Below the pieces are notes generated by a model. The model saw nothing but the letters and a program-made list of their open reading frames with translations. It was not told where the DNA came from and did no database searches. A DNA stretch of 64,000 bases from assembly GCA_017432005.1 (NCBI GenBank), contig JAFRKA010000010.1, positions 16,974 through 80,973 of the forward strand, in the 5' to 3' direction. The position numbers and the translations under genes were made by a program. Shown here piece by piece: positions 52,545 to 63,223 of the stretch (positions are counted from its first letter, which is position 1; every line of letters starts with the position of its first letter). The stretch comes from Erysipelotrichaceae bacterium. Its GTDB lineage: Bacteria > Bacillota_I > Bacilli_A > Erysipelotrichales > Erysipelotrichaceae.

Positions 52545-53363
52545 TTACAGCTTTTCTCTTATCTTGTATACGACTGACATGAACTCCTTTACTCTGTTCA
52601 CGTCAACATGATTCTCCAGTTTGCCGTCATATTTGAAAGTCGTTCCGACGACGGCTGCGTCGGCGTTCTTCAGTTTCCTTTCGATCGTATCGACACGGCA
52701 TCCGGTATTGCACAGAACGACGACATCCGGATTGGCTTCCTTGACACTCAGGATCAGTTCATCATCGACATCCTCGCCGGCAGCATTGGCGGATATACAT
52801 AAGCCGTCCGGTGCAGCCTTGGCGATCGTGGTCCTCGCGATATCCTTCAAAGGACGCGGATCCAGACTTCTGTCTGATTCCGGATTGATGAAGTACAGCA
52901 TCTTCAGATCATCAAGATGCAGAGCGTATTTTCTTCTGATGACTTCCGAGAAGTCGTTGTTGTAGAAACCGCCGTCACCGACATAGACACCGGAGAAGGT
53001 GCCTCTGACATAGTCGGCAGCGACACCGGCCGCCAGTTCAAGGCAGGCGATACCGTCAGAGATTGCATCGACACCGAAAGGTACTTTGATCTCGCTCTTC
53101 AGACAGCCGATGACATAACCCATGGCTGCCACAGTATTGCGGTCCATATTGCGCTGATAAGGGAAACTGAATTCGTTGGAGAAGATGATACCGTCAACTC
53201 CGCCCTCCTGCAGCGCATGAAGATCTTTGCGGGCATCTTCCACGACCTGATCCATGGTCATGCCGTATTTCCACATCGGATCGCCAGGTAAAGGATCCAG
53301 ATGCAGCATCGCAATGATCGGTTTTTTAACTTTGAATAATTCTTCAGTCCACAGCATTTCCAT
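52545..53363 (-). CDS. BtpA/SgcQ-family protein
   Basis: 272 aa with start ATG at 53363 (AAGGAG just upstream; an ATG 6 bases downstream is equally possible). TIM-barrel protein of the BtpA family: KPIIAMLHLDPLPGDP (about residues 12-27), GGVDGIIFSNEFSFPY, VPFGVDAISDG and ADAAVVGTTFKYDGKLENHVD. Family members are found in sugar operons (SgcQ) with unknown chemistry, possibly a lyase or isomerase step on phosphorylated intermediates. Follows the SIS gene with an 11-bp overlap and precedes the kinase by 11 bp. Confidence 0.88.
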   Translation of the reverse strand: MEMLWTEELFKVKKPIIAMLHLDPLPGDPMWKYGMTMDQVVEDARKDLHALQEGGVDGIIFSNEFSFPYQRNMDRNTVAAMGYVIGCLKSEIKVPFGVDAISDGIACLELAAGVAADYVRGTFSGVYVGDGGFYNNDFSEVIRRKYALHLDDLKMLYFINPESDRSLDPRPLKDIARTTIAKAAPDGLCISANAAGEDVDDELILSVKEANPDVVVLCNTGCRVDTIERKLKNADAAVVGTTFKYDGKLENHVDVNRVKEFMSVVYKIREKL

Positions 53364-53373
53364 TTTCTCCTTA

Positions 53374-54435
53374 TCAGTAATCAAACTGTCTGTAATATCT
53401 TCTGATCGAAAGCGGATGTCTCAGGAAGAGTTCCATATAGGCATCGACTCTGGCATTGACTGCTCTCATGACCAGATGGGAGATCGATCCGCGGAATTCT
53501 TCAGAGATACCCTTAAGTTCGAATTCCTTCGTATCGATGATCACATAGTTGGCACACACTTTAGGCAAGAACCTCGCGACTCTTTCCGCCAGCGGACGCT
53601 GTTCGTCTTCACCGATGAACAGGGTCACCGGGGTATCGGCAACGATGATCTCCTGCATGCCATGGAAGAACTCCGGAGCACTGATGGACTTGGTCCTGAC
53701 CCACATCTGTTCCTCCCAGTAGCACATGCCGTAGGAATAGGTCGCACCGTACTGGTTGCCGCAGCCGATGAAATAGTGCGGATAGTCAGGATGTTGCTTA
53801 AAGAATGCGACTCTGTTCTTCGCATGTTCATAAGCCCAGGCATCAGCTTCCTTTTCAACACTGATCAGTGCTTCAGCCAGGCTGCTTTCCATTTCCTGGT
53901 TATAACGTTCGTATTCAGGGAACTCACCGTTCTTGTACATCAGATAGTTGGCTACCATGTAGAACTTAAGCTGTTCGTTCATCTTGTAGGTGACCAGATA
54001 GTCCTGTCTGTTTTCCTCAGTCAGTACTGATCCAGGCGTATCGATGAACGCAAAGACTCTGGCACCCATGGCCTTGACTCTGTCGACCAGTTCGACCATC
54101 TCCTTGGTGTTGCCGGAAACGGAAGAATAGATCAGGACGGAATCCTTCGTGAACTTCTTGTTGCCTGTCGTCAGGAATTCAGCCGCATTGTCCACATAGA
54201 CCGGCAGCTGTGATTTTCCTCTCATGTATACTTCGACCTGCAGAGCACTTGCCCAGGTACCGCCGATACCGATGAAGAAGATCGAATCAAAACCGTTTTC
54301 CCAGATATCATCGATGATCTCTTCGATCTGTCCCCTCAATGCCAGAGCACCGTTGATGCTTGCACGGGTCTCTTCCTCATTGAAGTTCCTCAGACATGCG
54401 CCTTCTGTCTCTTTCCATTTTTCTGCTGAATACAT
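53374..54435 (-). CDS. SIS-domain deglycase (FrlB-like)
   Basis: 353 aa with two SIS domains; AGGAGG lies 7 bases before the ATG. FrlB cleaves fructoselysine 6-phosphate to glucose 6-phosphate and lysine. Sugar-phosphate-binding loops: FIGIGGTWASALQVEVYM (about residues 54-71), LIYSSVSGNTKEMVELVDRV (about 100-119) and YFIGCGNQYGATYSYGMCYWEEQMW. The C terminus HPLSIRRYYRQFDY is close to that of known FrlB proteins. This is the strongest hint of an Amadori-product pathway. The position amid kinase, epimerase and permease genes supports it; the exact amine is unknown. Confidence 0.88.
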   Translation of the reverse strand: MYSAEKWKETEGACLRNFNEEETRASINGALALRGQIEEIIDDIWENGFDSIFFIGIGGTWASALQVEVYMRGKSQLPVYVDNAAEFLTTGNKKFTKDSVLIYSSVSGNTKEMVELVDRVKAMGARVFAFIDTPGSVLTEENRQDYLVTYKMNEQLKFYMVANYLMYKNGEFPEYERYNQEMESSLAEALISVEKEADAWAYEHAKNRVAFFKQHPDYPHYFIGCGNQYGATYSYGMCYWEEQMWVRTKSISAPEFFHGMQEIIVADTPVTLFIGEDEQRPLAERVARFLPKVCANYVIIDTKEFELKGISEEFRGSISHLVMRAVNARVDAYMELFLRHPLSIRRYYRQFDY

Positions 54436-54444
54436 ATTTGCCTC

Positions 54445-55224
54445 CTAATATATCTCTGTCTTATTCATATCCAGACCCAGGAAATACATGAAGGCATACT
54501 GGATCGCTTTATCCCAGTATGGCCATGCATGATCGCCCGGTCCTTCTCTATATTCGTGTCCGTAACCCGCTTCATTCAGCGCCTTACGGAATCTCTGATT
54601 GCCCTCATAGAGGAAATCTTCCGTACCGATGAGCTGGATCAGCTTCGGTCTTTGCGGATCTTTGGCTTGCTTGACTCCGAGCTTTAACGGCGTCTCTTCA
54701 TCATGAAGAACATCTAGTTCTTTTCCGCTCATATCCGGCCATTCATTGGCTCTGATCATTTCCGTAAAGGATTCATAGTCAAGAACGCCGCTTAATGATG
54801 CAATACCGGCGAAGCTTTCAGGTCTTGTCAAACCGATCTTGACGGCACCGTAGCCGCCCATACTTTCCCCGGCAATAAAGGTGTTCTCTCTGTCCGTTGA
54901 GATCCTGAACCATTTTGCGCAGATCTTCAACAGTTCATCCGCCACATAGTCGTAATAGTTCATGCCATAGGTGGTGTTGCAGTAGAAACTGCGCTGTACT
55001 TCCGGCATGATGATCACGAAGTTGTATTTCTTAGCGTAGTATTCGATCTTGGAGAAACGCGGCCATTCATCGTGATTGCCGCTTAGTCCGTGTAACAGTA
55101 CCAGGACCCGCGGTTGCCCCTCAATGATTGGATCGACATCATTGGAACGCTCCGGAAAGATCACATTGATCTGCGTCGTCATCTTTAAAGATGCTGAATA
55201 GAAATTACCTTTGAAGTTTCCCAT
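54445..55224 (-). CDS. alpha/beta-hydrolase esterase (esterase D / EstA type)
   Basis: 259 aa. VLVLLHGLSGNHDEW (oxyanion loop), AGESMGGYGAVKIGL with the nucleophile Ser (about residue 117), a late Asp in QLIGTEDFLYEGN and the catalytic His in GPGDHAWPYWD. Similar to S-formylglutathione hydrolases and tributyrin esterases. Start overlaps the kinase stop region; GGAG lies inside that gene. It has no signal peptide, so it acts in the cytoplasm and could remove an acyl group from an imported acylated conjugate, an addition not found in standard frl operons. Confidence 0.87.
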   Translation of the reverse strand: MGNFKGNFYSASLKMTTQINVIFPERSNDVDPIIEGQPRVLVLLHGLSGNHDEWPRFSKIEYYAKKYNFVIIMPEVQRSFYCNTTYGMNYYDYVADELLKICAKWFRISTDRENTFIAGESMGGYGAVKIGLTRPESFAGIASLSGVLDYESFTEMIRANEWPDMSGKELDVLHDEETPLKLGVKQAKDPQRPKLIQLIGTEDFLYEGNQRFRKALNEAGYGHEYREGPGDHAWPYWDKAIQYAFMYFLGLDMNKTEIY

Positions 55225-56019
55225 TTACCAGGCTCCGAAATACTTCAATGTCTCAGTCGCGGTAGCTGCACCTTTGTGCATGCACTCTTCGATGCTCAGA
55301 CCCTCTGTGATACCGCCCAGGAAACCGGCAATATAGGAATCGCCTGCACCCATGGAATCGACGACGTTGTCACATTCAACGATCCCGTAGCGGTGATAGG
55401 TCTCACCGTCATAGCACAGTGAACCATCAGTGCCTAACATCGCGATGACCAGTTTCGGTCCCCTGGAATGATATTCCTTCATCTGCTCTCTGAGTTCAGG
55501 TGTATCTCCGTCATCGCTTGAGAAGAACAGGTAATCCGTATAAGGCATGGCAGTCTGGGCTTCTTTATCTTCCGGTCTCGTAGCACAGTCAAAGGCTGTG
55601 ACGATCCCTCTTTCCTTGAGGTCTTTATACTGACCTTCGACTTTGCCCCAGAGATCACAGACGACCAGATCATGTTCGGCGATGAAGTCCATGTCCTCAT
55701 CACTCAGAACATACTCACTTAATACGCCCTCGTCATAATCACCGAAGACTCTTTCACCGTCGATCAGCTCGACCAGTGAGACAGCGGTATTGCCTTCTTT
55801 GATATGCATATGAGAGACATCGACGCCTTTGGCTTTCACAGCTTCCAGCATGATCCTTCCGTATTCATCCGAACCTACCGGTCCGATATAGGAAGCTTGC
55901 CCGCCATTCCTTACGGTGTAGACGGCCATGTTGACGGGACCACCGCCCGGATAAGCCTTGCCATTGTCGATGTTCTGATAAAAATCGATACAGTTGCTGC
56001 CGACTGCTGCCAGTTTCAT
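55225..56019 (-). CDS. PfkB-family kinase (FrlD-like), first kinase of the operon
   Basis: 264 aa from the second ATG (56019), since GGAGG lies 7 bases before it and would overlap the first. Starts MKLAAVGSNCIDFYQNIDNGKAYPGGG and has the catalytic loop VVDSMGAGDSYIAGFL near residue 225, as in FrlD. First enzyme gene after the permease, 160 bp downstream of it, with two hairpins between. Probably phosphorylates the imported sugar-amine at once. Confidence 0.88.
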   Translation of the reverse strand: MKLAAVGSNCIDFYQNIDNGKAYPGGGPVNMAVYTVRNGGQASYIGPVGSDEYGRIMLEAVKAKGVDVSHMHIKEGNTAVSLVELIDGERVFGDYDEGVLSEYVLSDEDMDFIAEHDLVVCDLWGKVEGQYKDLKERGIVTAFDCATRPEDKEAQTAMPYTDYLFFSSDDGDTPELREQMKEYHSRGPKLVIAMLGTDGSLCYDGETYHRYGIVECDNVVDSMGAGDSYIAGFLGGITEGLSIEECMHKGAATATETLKYFGAW

Positions 56020-56037
56020 TGTCATACCTCCGTTATG

Positions 56038-56081
56038 CTGTTTCAGATAAACCCGAATCGCTTCGGATCCGTCTGAAACAG
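56038..56081 (-). promoter_or_regulatory. intercistronic hairpin 1 (permease-kinase gap)
   Basis: ctgtttcaga and tctgaaacag form a 10-bp stem, with ccgaa/ttcgg pairing inside. On the minus strand no T run follows, so it is more likely an RNA-stability or attenuation structure than a terminator. Confidence 0.55.
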
Positions 56082-56116
56082 AATAATATTGTTGCAGAAG
56101 GGGAAGAAAGCTATTT

Positions 56117-56141
56117 GCAGGGCTTCATTACGAAGCCCTGC
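56117..56141 (-). promoter_or_regulatory. intercistronic hairpin 2 (permease-kinase gap)
   Basis: gcagggcttc and gaagccctgc form a perfect stem around attac. It is followed by a T-rich run only on the plus strand. On the permease transcript it would protect the upstream 3' end or attenuate read-through into the enzyme genes. Confidence 0.6.
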
Positions 56142-56185
56142 TTTATTATTCTGTTTGCTTTTAAGTATTTATTATCTGATTGGTA

Positions 56186-57535
<1,350 letters not shown>

Positions 57536-57721
57536 TTAACCCTCCTAAATGTATTGTGTTCGTGGATTCTTGTATCCGACCGAAAAGGCCCGGTCAGTAC
57601 ATTCTTCCCCTTTCTTTAATCTCATGATATGCCACTTTCAATAAAAATACAAGTTAAATTTTTTTCAAACAATATTTTAGACAAAAAAACCTATCTTGTT
57701 ATACGAAAGCGCTCATAAAAA

Positions 57722-57730
57722 TGATATAAT
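57722..57730 (+). promoter_or_regulatory. extended -10 promoter of the amidohydrolase-kinase operon
   Basis: TG-A-TATAAT on the plus strand, 120 bp upstream of the start at 57850. Directly after it lies gttcgaatttgaac, an imperfect dyad at the expected transcription start. The 290-bp divergent gap also holds gaccg/cggtc near 57575-57597. Confidence 0.55.
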
Positions 57731-57777
57731 CAGTTCGAATTTGAACCATTTTATCGTCATAAATGCCTTTTTTAGCC

Positions 57778-57792
57778 TACAACTTTATTGTA
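57778..57792 (+). promoter_or_regulatory. candidate GntR operator 2
   Basis: Perfect dyad TACAA-CTTTA-TTGTA in the leader of the plus-strand operon, 48 bp downstream of its -10 box. It matches 14 of 15 bases of 47812-47826 in front of the epimerase gene. Loose TTGTA half-sites occur at 57826-57830 and near 57572. Confidence 0.6.
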
Positions 57793-57849
57793 ATTTAGAC
57801 ATTTAAATGTTAATTTTAAATTAGCTTGTACCATAAGGAGCGAAATTCA

Positions 57850-59379
57850 ATGAATCAGAAAAGCGATCTTGTGCTAATTTCCGACAGTATTTTTACGGCT
57901 GCTTCCTCTACCTATCAGTCCGGCTATGTCGCCATCAGCGGCGATAAGATCCTCGCTGCAGGCAAGGGAAAAGTGCCGGCTGACCTGCTCGACGTCGATA
58001 CGGAAGTGATCAATCTGGGTGAAAAGACGATCTCTCCGGGCTTTATCGATGTCCACTGCTTCTTCTCCGGCTATGTCATCCGCTATCTGGGCGTCGATCT
58101 GAGCGGATGCAAAGACGAGATCGAAGTTTTCGATATCTTAAATAAGATCAAGGAAAGACCGATCTTCGGACATGGAATGCAATTTCATATATCGACTTCC
58201 ATGCTGGACGTGAGATATCCCGATACACCGATCGTCCTGTTCCTGGAAGGCTGTGAGACCTGTGCGATGAACACAGCTGCCATCCACCGCTTCGGCTTCT
58301 CCCCTGACCGCTGCTATCCGGAAGCCTATGTAAAGATCTTCCCTTATGTCTTAGGCAATAAAAAGTTCATCATTCCGCAGTTTATCGAATACATGAAGAT
58401 GATGAATTCCCGCGGCGTGACCTCGGTCAAGGAAATGGGCTTTGATGATTTCTATTCATTTACTGATACCCTGGCTGAACTGGAAAAAGAAAAGAAACTG
58501 ACCATGCGAGTCAATTTCATGTCTCAGCCGGTCGATAAAGACATCGATTTTACCTACGGTGAAGCCATGCGCAATAAATTCAAAGGTGAATTCGTGACCT
58601 TCTCCGGCTACAATCAGATGACTGACGGATCGGTCTCTGAATACAATGCCGAACTGAAAAAACCGTACAACGATCGCAACTTCTGCTGCCAGATGAAAAT
58701 CGACTGGGATAAGCTGGGCAAAGATACCAGAGAAGCTGACAAACGTGGATTCCGCTTCTCCTTACATGCGCAGGGTGACGGAGCTGTCAGCAAGACCGTG
58801 GATATCTTTGAGACCTGTAAGAAAGATGAAAACGGCAAGCTCGTCAACAGACATGCGATCACTGACCTGGAGTTCACTGATCCTGCCGATCTGGAAAGGA
58901 TGGGCAAGCTGGGCATCATCGCTGAGATCTACCCGCAGATCCAGTCGCTGGCTGAAAGAAAAAACAAGATCGAAATGATCAATGAAAAGATCGGTGAACA
59001 AAGAGGACAGTACTACTGGAACCGCCGCAAGATGGCTGACAGCAATGTCACGATCAGCTGCGGTACAGACCTGCCTTTACTGATCGATGATATTCCGGAA
59101 TCGGTCTACCATGCGGTCGGAGGCTATTTCGCTGACGGCGGTGAACCGTTCAACAGACAGAATACTCTGAGCATCTATGAACTGATGAGAGCCTGGACGA
59201 TCGGCGGAGCCTATAACCTGTCCAAGGAAGATCAGCTAGGATCGCTCGAACCGGGCAAGAAAGCCGATATCACGGTTCTTTCGACCAATATCTTCAGAAT
59301 ACCGGTCAATGAAGTTAAAAATGTGAAAGTAGAGATGACGATCGTCAACGGAAAGATCGTCTACAGGGAGGGAGAATAA
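57850..59379 (+). CDS. YtcJ-like amidohydrolase (amidohydrolase_3)
   Basis: 509 aa from the ATG at 57850, which has AAGGAG 9 bases before it (an ATG at 57826 has none). Composite metal-dependent hydrolase: a beta-sandwich domain (KILAAGKGKVPADLLDV, AISPGFIDVHC with the first metal ligands near residue 70), a TIM barrel with SLHAQGDGAVSKTVDIFE (HxxGD pattern of YtcJ) and CGTDLPLLIDDIPE near residue 410, and LGSLEPGKKADITVLSTNIFRI at the end. No signal peptide. Transcribed with the FGGY kinase gene, 2 bp apart. Possibly hydrolyses an amide of an acylated sugar or amino-acid conjugate. Confidence 0.87.
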   Translation: MNQKSDLVLISDSIFTAASSTYQSGYVAISGDKILAAGKGKVPADLLDVDTEVINLGEKTISPGFIDVHCFFSGYVIRYLGVDLSGCKDEIEVFDILNKIKERPIFGHGMQFHISTSMLDVRYPDTPIVLFLEGCETCAMNTAAIHRFGFSPDRCYPEAYVKIFPYVLGNKKFIIPQFIEYMKMMNSRGVTSVKEMGFDDFYSFTDTLAELEKEKKLTMRVNFMSQPVDKDIDFTYGEAMRNKFKGEFVTFSGYNQMTDGSVSEYNAELKKPYNDRNFCCQMKIDWDKLGKDTREADKRGFRFSLHAQGDGAVSKTVDIFETCKKDENGKLVNRHAITDLEFTDPADLERMGKLGIIAEIYPQIQSLAERKNKIEMINEKIGEQRGQYYWNRRKMADSNVTISCGTDLPLLIDDIPESVYHAVGGYFADGGEPFNRQNTLSIYELMRAWTIGGAYNLSKEDQLGSLEPGKKADITVLSTNIFRIPVNEVKNVKVEMTIVNGKIVYREGE

Positions 59380-59381
59380 AT

Positions 59382-60914
59382 ATGGCTCAGGCATACTTCA
59401 TGGGCATCGATACCGGGACCAATTCCAGTAAAGGTGTCCTCATCAACGATTCAGGAGAGATAATCGCCGAATATGCAGTAGAACACTCCATGACCAACCC
59501 GGCACCGGGACACTATGAGCACGATGCCGAAAAAGACTGGTGGGGTGATTTCTGCAAGATAAGCAACAAGCTGATCGAGATCTCCAAAGTCGATCCTAAA
59601 GACATCAGAGCCATCGGGACCAGTGCTCTGGGTGCTGACTGTCTGCCGGTAGATGAGCAGTGCAGACCACTAAGAAAAGCCATCCTCTACGGCATCGATG
59701 CCAGAGCAACGGATGAGATGAAACAGCTCACCGAGATGTATGGTGAGGAACAGATCCGCAAATGGTATGGCAGACCTTTATGTTCAAGCGATGTCATGCC
59801 CAAGATCCTGTGGATCAAGAATAAAGAACCGGAAGTATATGAAAAGACCTATAAGTTCATCACGGCTTCCACATATCTGACTGCCAAACTGACCGGCAAT
59901 TACGTCGTCGACAAGTTCCTCGGTCTTGCCAGCTTCAATCCGCTCTACGGACCTGACTGGAAACCGGTCGAAGAATACTGCAGACCGATCTGTCGTCCTG
60001 ACCAGCTGGCTGAGATCCATGAAGCTACCGATGTCGTCGGAACAGTAACAGCCCAAGCGGCGAAAGAAACAGGCCTCGCGGAAGGAACACCTGTACTTAC
60101 CGGAACGGATGATTCCGGTGCAGAAGCCATCAGCGTCGGTGTCGTCTCACCGGGCAAAATGATGATCCAGCTGGGTTCATCAGTATACATGATCCTGGGT
60201 ACGGAAAAACTCATCGATGATGAAAGACTATGGAGAGAAGAATTCATCGTTCCGAATCTCTGTGATATCTCAGCCGGAACCAATACAGCCGGTTCACTGA
60301 CCAAGTGGTACAGAGATACCATTTACCCTGATATGGTTAATGCTCAGAACAACGGCGGTATCAACGCCTATACAGCCATGAGCGAAGGTATCGAAGATAT
60401 CGATGCGGGCAGTGACGGTCTGATCACTCTGCCTTACTGGGCCGGTGAAAGAACGCCGATCAACGATCCGCAGGCCAAAGGCATCGTCTTCGGTCTCAAA
60501 CTATCACATACCAGAGCTCATATGTACCGCAGTGCTTTGGAAGGTGTAGCCTATTCCATCAACCAGCAGCTCTTATTGATGAGAGCGCATGATATCCCTA
60601 TCGATCAGATCTTCGTGACCGGCGGCGGTACGCAGAATGAAGTATGGATGCAGATAATAGCTGATGTGATCGGCCAGGAGATCAGCACACCGCTCGTAAC
60701 CGTCGGAGCCTCGTTCGGTGATGCCCTGATGGCTGCCTCAGCAGTCAAATATCCGGGCTTCGAGACCTATGACAGTCTGCTGAAATTCATCAAACCGGGC
60801 AAGACCTACTATCCGTGTCCTGACAACAATGAGAAATATGAGAAATACCAGGAGATCTACAACTCTCTTTATGAAGTAAACAAAGAACTCATGCACAGGA
60901 TCGATGAGATCTGA
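59382..60914 (+). CDS. FGGY-family carbohydrate kinase (xylulokinase-like)
   Basis: 510 aa. GIDTGTNSSKGVLIND (phosphate loop, residues 8-23), GTSALGADCLPVDEQCRPLRKAILYGIDAR, VLTGTDDSGAEAISVGVVSPGKMM with the catalytic Asp (about 230-240) and FVTGGGTQNEVWMQIIADVIGQ (about 410-431). GGGAGGGAG lies before the ATG, overlapping the end of the preceding gene. Phosphorylates a ketose or polyol. Second gene of the plus-strand pair; ends at a bidirectional terminator. Confidence 0.9.
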   Translation: MAQAYFMGIDTGTNSSKGVLINDSGEIIAEYAVEHSMTNPAPGHYEHDAEKDWWGDFCKISNKLIEISKVDPKDIRAIGTSALGADCLPVDEQCRPLRKAILYGIDARATDEMKQLTEMYGEEQIRKWYGRPLCSSDVMPKILWIKNKEPEVYEKTYKFITASTYLTAKLTGNYVVDKFLGLASFNPLYGPDWKPVEEYCRPICRPDQLAEIHEATDVVGTVTAQAAKETGLAEGTPVLTGTDDSGAEAISVGVVSPGKMMIQLGSSVYMILGTEKLIDDERLWREEFIVPNLCDISAGTNTAGSLTKWYRDTIYPDMVNAQNNGGINAYTAMSEGIEDIDAGSDGLITLPYWAGERTPINDPQAKGIVFGLKLSHTRAHMYRSALEGVAYSINQQLLLMRAHDIPIDQIFVTGGGTQNEVWMQIIADVIGQEISTPLVTVGASFGDALMAASAVKYPGFETYDSLLKFIKPGKTYYPCPDNNEKYEKYQEIYNSLYEVNKELMHRIDEI

Positions 60915-60936
60915 TAATTTATATTTGATATATTAC

Positions 60937-60967
60937 AAAAATGGTGTTCATCTAATGAACACCATTT
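60937..60967. terminator. bidirectional terminator
   Basis: aaaatggtgttcat and atgaacaccatttt pair around cta between the FGGY kinase gene and the convergent lipoprotein gene. Confidence 0.85.
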
Positions 60968-60969
60968 TA

Positions 60970-61584
60970 TTAATTCTCTATCTTCGGTTGTACAAAGTAA
61001 TCTTCACAGGACAGTATCCCTTGTGCAATACCTTCCTTGATATCCTCTTCGTTAACATCTAAACGGTAACAGATGAGTGATCCGTCTTCGCCATCCATCT
61101 CCTTGTCATATTTCCAGATCCATTCACCGTCTTTCCATAAAGCCATTTTCCAGTATTCATGCAGGAAGATATCGCCATCGGCATAATCACCGATGATCAT
61201 CAGGCCGTATCGTTTCTCAGTGATCCTTGGAAGACTGATATCATACGGAGAGATCTCTTCACAGCTGATCACGTTATCGATCTCAGGGAAATTTACATAT
61301 CCGGCAACGCCACCATTAAGATATGTGATATCCGCTGTCAGTTTATAGAACTTACCGTCTTCCAGTTCTTCTCCGTACAGCGAGATCTCATATGCCGGAT
61401 CGATCATATATGTCGTTTCATCCATCTGAAAGATATATACGACTTCATTGTTTTTCTTGTCTTTATAGAGCTGATCAGTGGCGTCAGGTTCCTGAGGAAC
61501 TTGATCCTTTTTCCCGCATGCCCATAATACCAGGATCATGAAGATGACGATCAGCGATGTTATCAATACTTTTCTTTTTGACAT
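60970..61584 (-). CDS. lipoprotein of unknown function
   Basis: 204 aa; signal with Cys23 (LVLWACGKKD). GGGAGA lies 10 bases before the ATG. The mature part is acidic and beta-rich, with MDETTYMIDPAYEISLYGEELEDGKFY and a tryptophan-rich stretch KMALWKDGEWIWKYDKEMDGEDGS. Not recognised. Downstream of the sigma/anti-sigma pair but separated from it by a terminator, so it is probably an independent unit. Confidence 0.7.
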   Translation of the reverse strand: MSKRKVLITSLIVIFMILVLWACGKKDQVPQEPDATDQLYKDKKNNEVVYIFQMDETTYMIDPAYEISLYGEELEDGKFYKLTADITYLNGGVAGYVNFPEIDNVISCEEISPYDISLPRITEKRYGLMIIGDYADGDIFLHEYWKMALWKDGEWIWKYDKEMDGEDGSLICYRLDVNEEDIKEGIAQGILSCEDYFVQPKIEN

Positions 61585-61634
61585 GTTCTGAATCTCCCTG
61601 TTTTTATTTTACTATGAGATATGAAGAATAATAA

Positions 61635-61667
61635 AAGGATCAGTTATATATTTACAGACTGATCCTT
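61635..61667 (-). terminator. terminator after the anti-sigma gene
   Basis: On the minus strand aaggatcagt and actgatcctt pair around a 13-base loop, followed by TTTATTATT. Confidence 0.8.
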
Positions 61668-61690
61668 CATGTATTTTTTATCTGCTGCTT

Positions 61691-63223
61691 CTAATCATCG
61701 TCATCATCATCGTCATCCCAGTCATCATTGTCGTCGTCATCGTGATCATCATCGTCATCGACTTCCCAGTGACCGTCTTCATATTCGTAGGTGACGCCGT
61801 TTTCTACTTTCTTGTCAGGTTCCCATTTGCCATCATCGTATTCATAAACGATGCCGTTCTCGATCTTCTTGTCGTGTTCAACTTCCCACTTGCCGTCATC
61901 ATATTCATATACAGTACCGTTCTCAGTCTTACAAACATCGTCACCGTATCTCTTTGTATCAGATGACTTGCCGGTATGCGCATAAGATACTGCATCATGA
62001 TCATCATCGATCTCACTGTCCGCTTTAAGGATAGCACCGGTCACTGCATCGATCTCATATTCATACTCAACGTTACCGACATAGAATTCTATTTCATACA
62101 CCGATCTTCCGTCATCAGATTCTTTCTTGATGTGATATCCGCTTATCTGATCAGCACTCACTCCGGCATGATTCAGAGCTACCTGTTTAGCCTGAGCTTT
62201 GGAGACGTCATATGGACCTGATTCGTTCTGATTGCTTTGGCCTGCTGAAGACTGTTTATGATCATCTTCTTTTTCCATTTCCAGGATATTGCCATTTTCG
62301 GCATCGATCACATACTCGTATTCCACACCCTTGTATGTGAATTCCACTTCATAGACCATCCTGCGGTTTTCATAATCGATCTCGACCTTTTCGATGTTGA
62401 CTTCGCTTTCCTTCGCTCCGGCATCGGCTAAAGCGATCTGCTTGGCTTTATCGTGTCCGATATATGCCTTATCGCTTGGCTTGCCGTTTCTCTTGATCAG
62501 CGATTCCTCGATATCCTTGCTGAGAAGATTCAGTTCGTTGATCGTCAGGTCAGCGAGATCATCATAGGTATAGATGGCACTCCTGTCCACCAGTTCCTTG
62601 ATCATCTGAGCCTTGCCCAGAGTGATCCCGTATTTCTCCGCAACTTCTTTAACTTCCTTGCTGGCATTGACCTGCTGAGCCAGTATTGATCCGTCCGCAA
62701 ACAGTTTCGAGATCTCTTCCATCAGTTCGTTTTCAAGAGCTTTCGCTTCGCTGTCGTTCATATCCTCGACTGATACCAGGATGGAATTTGTCACTTCATT
62801 GAGATAACCGTTCCTGACTAGTGAACCGATCAGAGCGTTAATCGTTACCTTCAGATCACTTCCCCGAAAATCCATATCATCAATGATCTTTCTTCCGTCT
62901 TCGTTCATCGCGATCACATCCAGGACTTTTTCCCGGCTGTTTATCTTCAGTTCGATGCTAGGATTGACATCCAGCGAGATTGTAGCCGCAACAGCGTCAT
63001 CAGCCCGCTGAATTCTGTTCAACCCGAACATCAGCCCAAATACCAATACAAATGATGCCGCCAGAGCTGCCAGTCTCGGCACCCATATATTATTTCTTTT
63101 TTCTTCCATAAAGATCATCCTTCTCTCGTTGTTTTTGCAGTCAGAAAGGATAGCCTGCAGCTGATCAGGTTGAATCTTTTCAAATACATCTACTATATTT
63201 CTTTCGATGTCTTTATTATTCAT
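61691..63223 (-). CDS. RsgI-like anti-sigma factor with two PepSY domains and C-terminal repeats
   Basis: 510 aa. Residues 1-45 are a cytoplasmic sigma-binding segment, 48-68 one membrane helix (LAALAASFVLVFGLMFGL). The outer part starts with the RsgI-like signature ATISLDVNPSIELKINSREKVLDVIAMNEDG (about 78-108). Two PepSY domains follow (about 255-320 and 345-410, each with VYEVEF/VYEIEF and EYEYVIDA or EYEYEIDA). The last 75 residues hold three repeats of about 20 residues (ENGxVYEYDDGKWE) and an almost pure Asp tail. It should hold the ECF sigma factor (63216-63776; 8-bp gene overlap) until an external signal releases it. PepSY domains often bind peptides or inhibit proteases. Confidence 0.85.
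   Translation of the reverse strand: MNNKDIERNIVDVFEKIQPDQLQAILSDCKNNERRMIFMEEKRNNIWVPRLAALAASFVLVFGLMFGLNRIQRADDAVAATISLDVNPSIELKINSREKVLDVIAMNEDGRKIIDDMDFRGSDLKVTINALIGSLVRNGYLNEVTNSILVSVEDMNDSEAKALENELMEEISKLFADGSILAQQVNASKEVKEVAEKYGITLGKAQMIKELVDRSAIYTYDDLADLTINELNLLSKDIEESLIKRNGKPSDKAYIGHDKAKQIALADAGAKESEVNIEKVEIDYENRRMVYEVEFTYKGVEYEYVIDAENGNILEMEKEDDHKQSSAGQSNQNESGPYDVSKAQAKQVALNHAGVSADQISGYHIKKESDDGRSVYEIEFYVGNVEYEYEIDAVTGAILKADSEIDDDHDAVSYAHTGKSSDTKRYGDDVCKTENGTVYEYDDGKWEVEHDKKIENGIVYEYDDGKWEPDKKVENGVTYEYEDGHWEVDDDDDHDDDDNDDWDDDDDDDD

Noticed and set aside
61691..61770. Asp-codon run as a simple-sequence contingency repeat
   Set aside because: The gac/gat codons are mixed and the tail is in-frame at the end of the protein, so length changes would not switch the gene on or off.
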